DNA from: Clostridia bacterium
Lineage (GTDB): Bacteria; Bacillota; Clostridia; Oscillospirales; Acutalibacteraceae
Length of the DNA: 6,363 nt
Assembly: GCA_017442445.1 (NCBI GenBank)
Contig: JAFRZS010000162.1
Span: forward strand, 1-6,363
Reading direction: 5' to 3'
Part shown: piece by piece, positions 5,199 to 6,363 of the stretch
Layout of the letters: each line of letters begins with the position of its first letter
How positions within the stretch are numbered: position 1 is the stretch's first letter
Notes under the pieces: generated by a model
Databases searched by the model: none
The model's input: the letters and a program-made list of their open reading frames with translations, nothing else
What the model was told of the DNA's origin: nothing
Made by a program: the position numbers and the translations under genes

Positions 5199-6104
5199 TC
5201 ATTCCTCGGTACTATAAAAATCATCTAAAACATAAGTCTGTACCGGAGTAATATAAAGCTCGTATCTTTTAACAAGCCTTACCAATTCATTACCATCAAT
5301 CAAAGTAATAGGTGAACCTTCTCTTGCGGCAACCCTTGCTGAATTTGTAAATCTACCGTTTGTAATGAACACGCCGTAGTCAGCTTGATATTTATTCATA
5401 GCACCTAAAAACTGGTTAATTTCAGGCTCTCTTACGGGCGCTATATTATATCGTTTACACTGAATAACAACTCGTGTTGTCCTGAAATCATTTGCATCAA
5501 TATGATAGCCATAACCATCAATTCCACCATCATTACTGATTTGAACACCTTTTTCGGTAAATTCAACACCCATTCGATTAAGTAATGCTCTCGAAAAAGC
5601 TTCAAATTTTTTAGGTGACATTTTTGAAATAGCAACAAGCAGATTCTCTTTAAAATCATCCTTAATTTTTTCTTCAGCTCGAGTTTCTTCCTCGCTATCT
5701 GTAACATCAACTGTTTTATTCTTCTTGTTGTTCTTACTCAGTTCTTCCCAATGTACCTTTGATGTTTCAATAATATCTTTATGTACATCAAGAGAATCCA
5801 CATCAAGATACAAACCTTTCTCAGTCAAAGTAATTGGGGATGCGTCTGTGTATGTCAATAAGCCGTTAAAATACAAATCCTTAATAGCAAAGTTGAATTT
5901 GAAATTAAATTCTTTATATGTATTACCTGTTTTCTTAGATTTCTTTTCAAATTCAGCATATTCAGCTATCTGGTCATCCATATCTGTAATTCTCTCTTTG
6001 ATTTCAGCACGCTCTAGTTGCCCACCTGCCGCCTGCAGAACCTTCAATATAGGAATAATTAAATATGCTATTTTTCCGTCTGATGATAATTCTCTTAAAT
6101 TCAT
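5199..6104 (-). CDS. mrr: Mrr-type restriction endonuclease
   Basis: 301 residues, close to the roughly 304 of E. coli Mrr, a type IV enzyme that cuts DNA with modified bases. Residues about 1-100 form the N-terminal winged-helix Mrr domain (GKIAYLIIPILKVL at the start, then ITLTEKG at 91-97). A charged linker spans about 105-150. Residues 160-290 are the catalytic PD-(D/E)xK domain: FE at 167-168, NDGGIDGYGY at 191-200 with the catalytic Asp196, IQCKRY at 214-219 with Gln215 and Lys217, then GVFITNGRFTNSA and LIDGNEL, all typical of the family. No motif is missing, so it is probably active. The ATG at 6104 is preferred because GGGGAG lies 9 nt upstream; in-frame ATGs at 6143 and 6146 have no such site. 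No methyltransferase is adjacent, which suits a stand-alone type IV enzyme. Substrate specificity cannot be read. Confidence 0.9.
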   Translation of the reverse strand: MNLRELSSDGKIAYLIIPILKVLQAAGGQLERAEIKERITDMDDQIAEYAEFEKKSKKTGNTYKEFNFKFNFAIKDLYFNGLLTYTDASPITLTEKGLYLDVDSLDVHKDIIETSKVHWEELSKNNKKNKTVDVTDSEEETRAEEKIKDDFKENLLVAISKMSPKKFEAFSRALLNRMGVEFTEKGVQISNDGGIDGYGYHIDANDFRTTRVVIQCKRYNIAPVREPEINQFLGAMNKYQADYGVFITNGRFTNSARVAAREGSPITLIDGNELVRLVKRYELYITPVQTYVLDDFYSTEE

Positions 6105-6150
6105 AATCTCTATCTCCCCACATTTTACAAATAGGTAGCCCATCATTAAT

Positions 6151-6178
6151 TTAGTACTTAGCGTTTAGTGCTTAGTAC
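6151..6178. repeat. Four tandem 7-bp repeats between two genes
   Basis: Consecutive heptamers TTAGTAC, TTAGCGT, TTAGTGC and TTAGTAC fill the short gap just after the stop of the right-edge gene and 47 nt upstream of the mrr start. The period is the same as in the arms of the element at 1141-1249, but the unit sequence differs. No -10/-35 pair usable for mrr is visible here, so mrr may be cotranscribed with the gene upstream. Confidence 0.65.
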
Positions 6179-6179
6179 T

Positions 6180-6363
6180 TCACTCACGATACATTGTGCT
6201 GTTATCTAAATTTTCGTTTTTAGTTTCTTCATCAAAGATTGTTTCAAAGAGCTTTTGTGCAAAGAGTTCGTGCATTTCTTTTGTCGGATGATTGATTCTG
6301 TTTGCAAGAAGATATGTGATATCCTGTGTTTCGCTTAATTTTTTCCACTCACCATAACAATCA
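6180..6363 (-). CDS. C-terminal end of a gene cut by the right edge; possibly an SGNH/GDSL-type hydrolase
   Basis: The frame is open from the window edge to a TGA at 6182-6180, giving 60 visible residues. The segment ITYLLANRINHPTKEMHELF followed by AQKLFETIF resembles the C-terminal end of SGNH/GDSL esterases, where the catalytic His lies in an 'HP..xxH' stretch followed by a final amphipathic helix. This is a memory-based resemblance on a short fragment. The last 15 residues are polar and probably a disordered tail. The start and the rest of the active site lie outside the window. Confidence 0.55.
   Translation of the reverse strand, partial: DCYGEWKKLSETQDITYLLANRINHPTKEMHELFAQKLFETIFDEETKNENLDNSTMYRE

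Noticed and set aside
5725..6138. 137-codon plus-strand open frame
   Set aside because: It is antisense to the Mrr gene's N-terminal half and has no ribosome site or recognisable domain.

Overview
The window looks like a chromosomal piece of a spore-forming, moderately AT-rich Clostridia (Firmicutes) genome, probably a gut-type Oscillospirales/Ruminococcaceae relative. This placement is inferred from a SpoVAD gene, strong GGAGG-type ribosome binding sites, a clostridial formate-THF ligase, and a secreted protein with CxxC repeats and a GLUG-type start, all familiar in that group. No rRNA, tRNA, CRISPR array or transposase is visible.

Layout from left to right. (1) 1-1118, minus strand: N-terminal 372 codons of a large secreted modular protein that runs off the left edge. 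(2) 1141-1249: a short intergenic repeat made of a palindromic core flanked by 7-bp repeats. (3) 1245-1943, minus: a TetR-family regulator, with a clear sigma-A promoter and an overlapping palindromic operator at 1961-2017. (4) A divergent intergenic region holding a second, decayed copy of the repeat core and candidate promoters for (5) fhs, formate-tetrahydrofolate ligase (2201-3868, plus), followed by two tandem hairpin terminators. (6) Convergent to fhs, a minus-strand pair: spoVAD (4066-5067) and, 4 nt after it, a 42-residue membrane-type mini-gene (3933-4061) with its own GGAGG site. (7) A terminator at 5122-5153 separates these from (8) an Mrr-type restriction endonuclease (5199-6104, minus). 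(9) A 7-bp tandem repeat array (6151-6178), then the last 60 codons of a further minus-strand gene, possibly an SGNH/GDSL hydrolase, cut by the right edge.

The genes do not form one pathway. They are separate housekeeping (fhs), sporulation/germination (spoVAD), defence (Mrr), regulatory (TetR) and surface/secreted functions. The most unusual content is small: the 7-bp-repeat/palindrome element in two orthologous-looking copies, each pointing at the next gene's start and each carrying a -10-like box, and the mini-gene translationally coupled to an orphan spoVAD. I did not find a convincing new multi-gene system.
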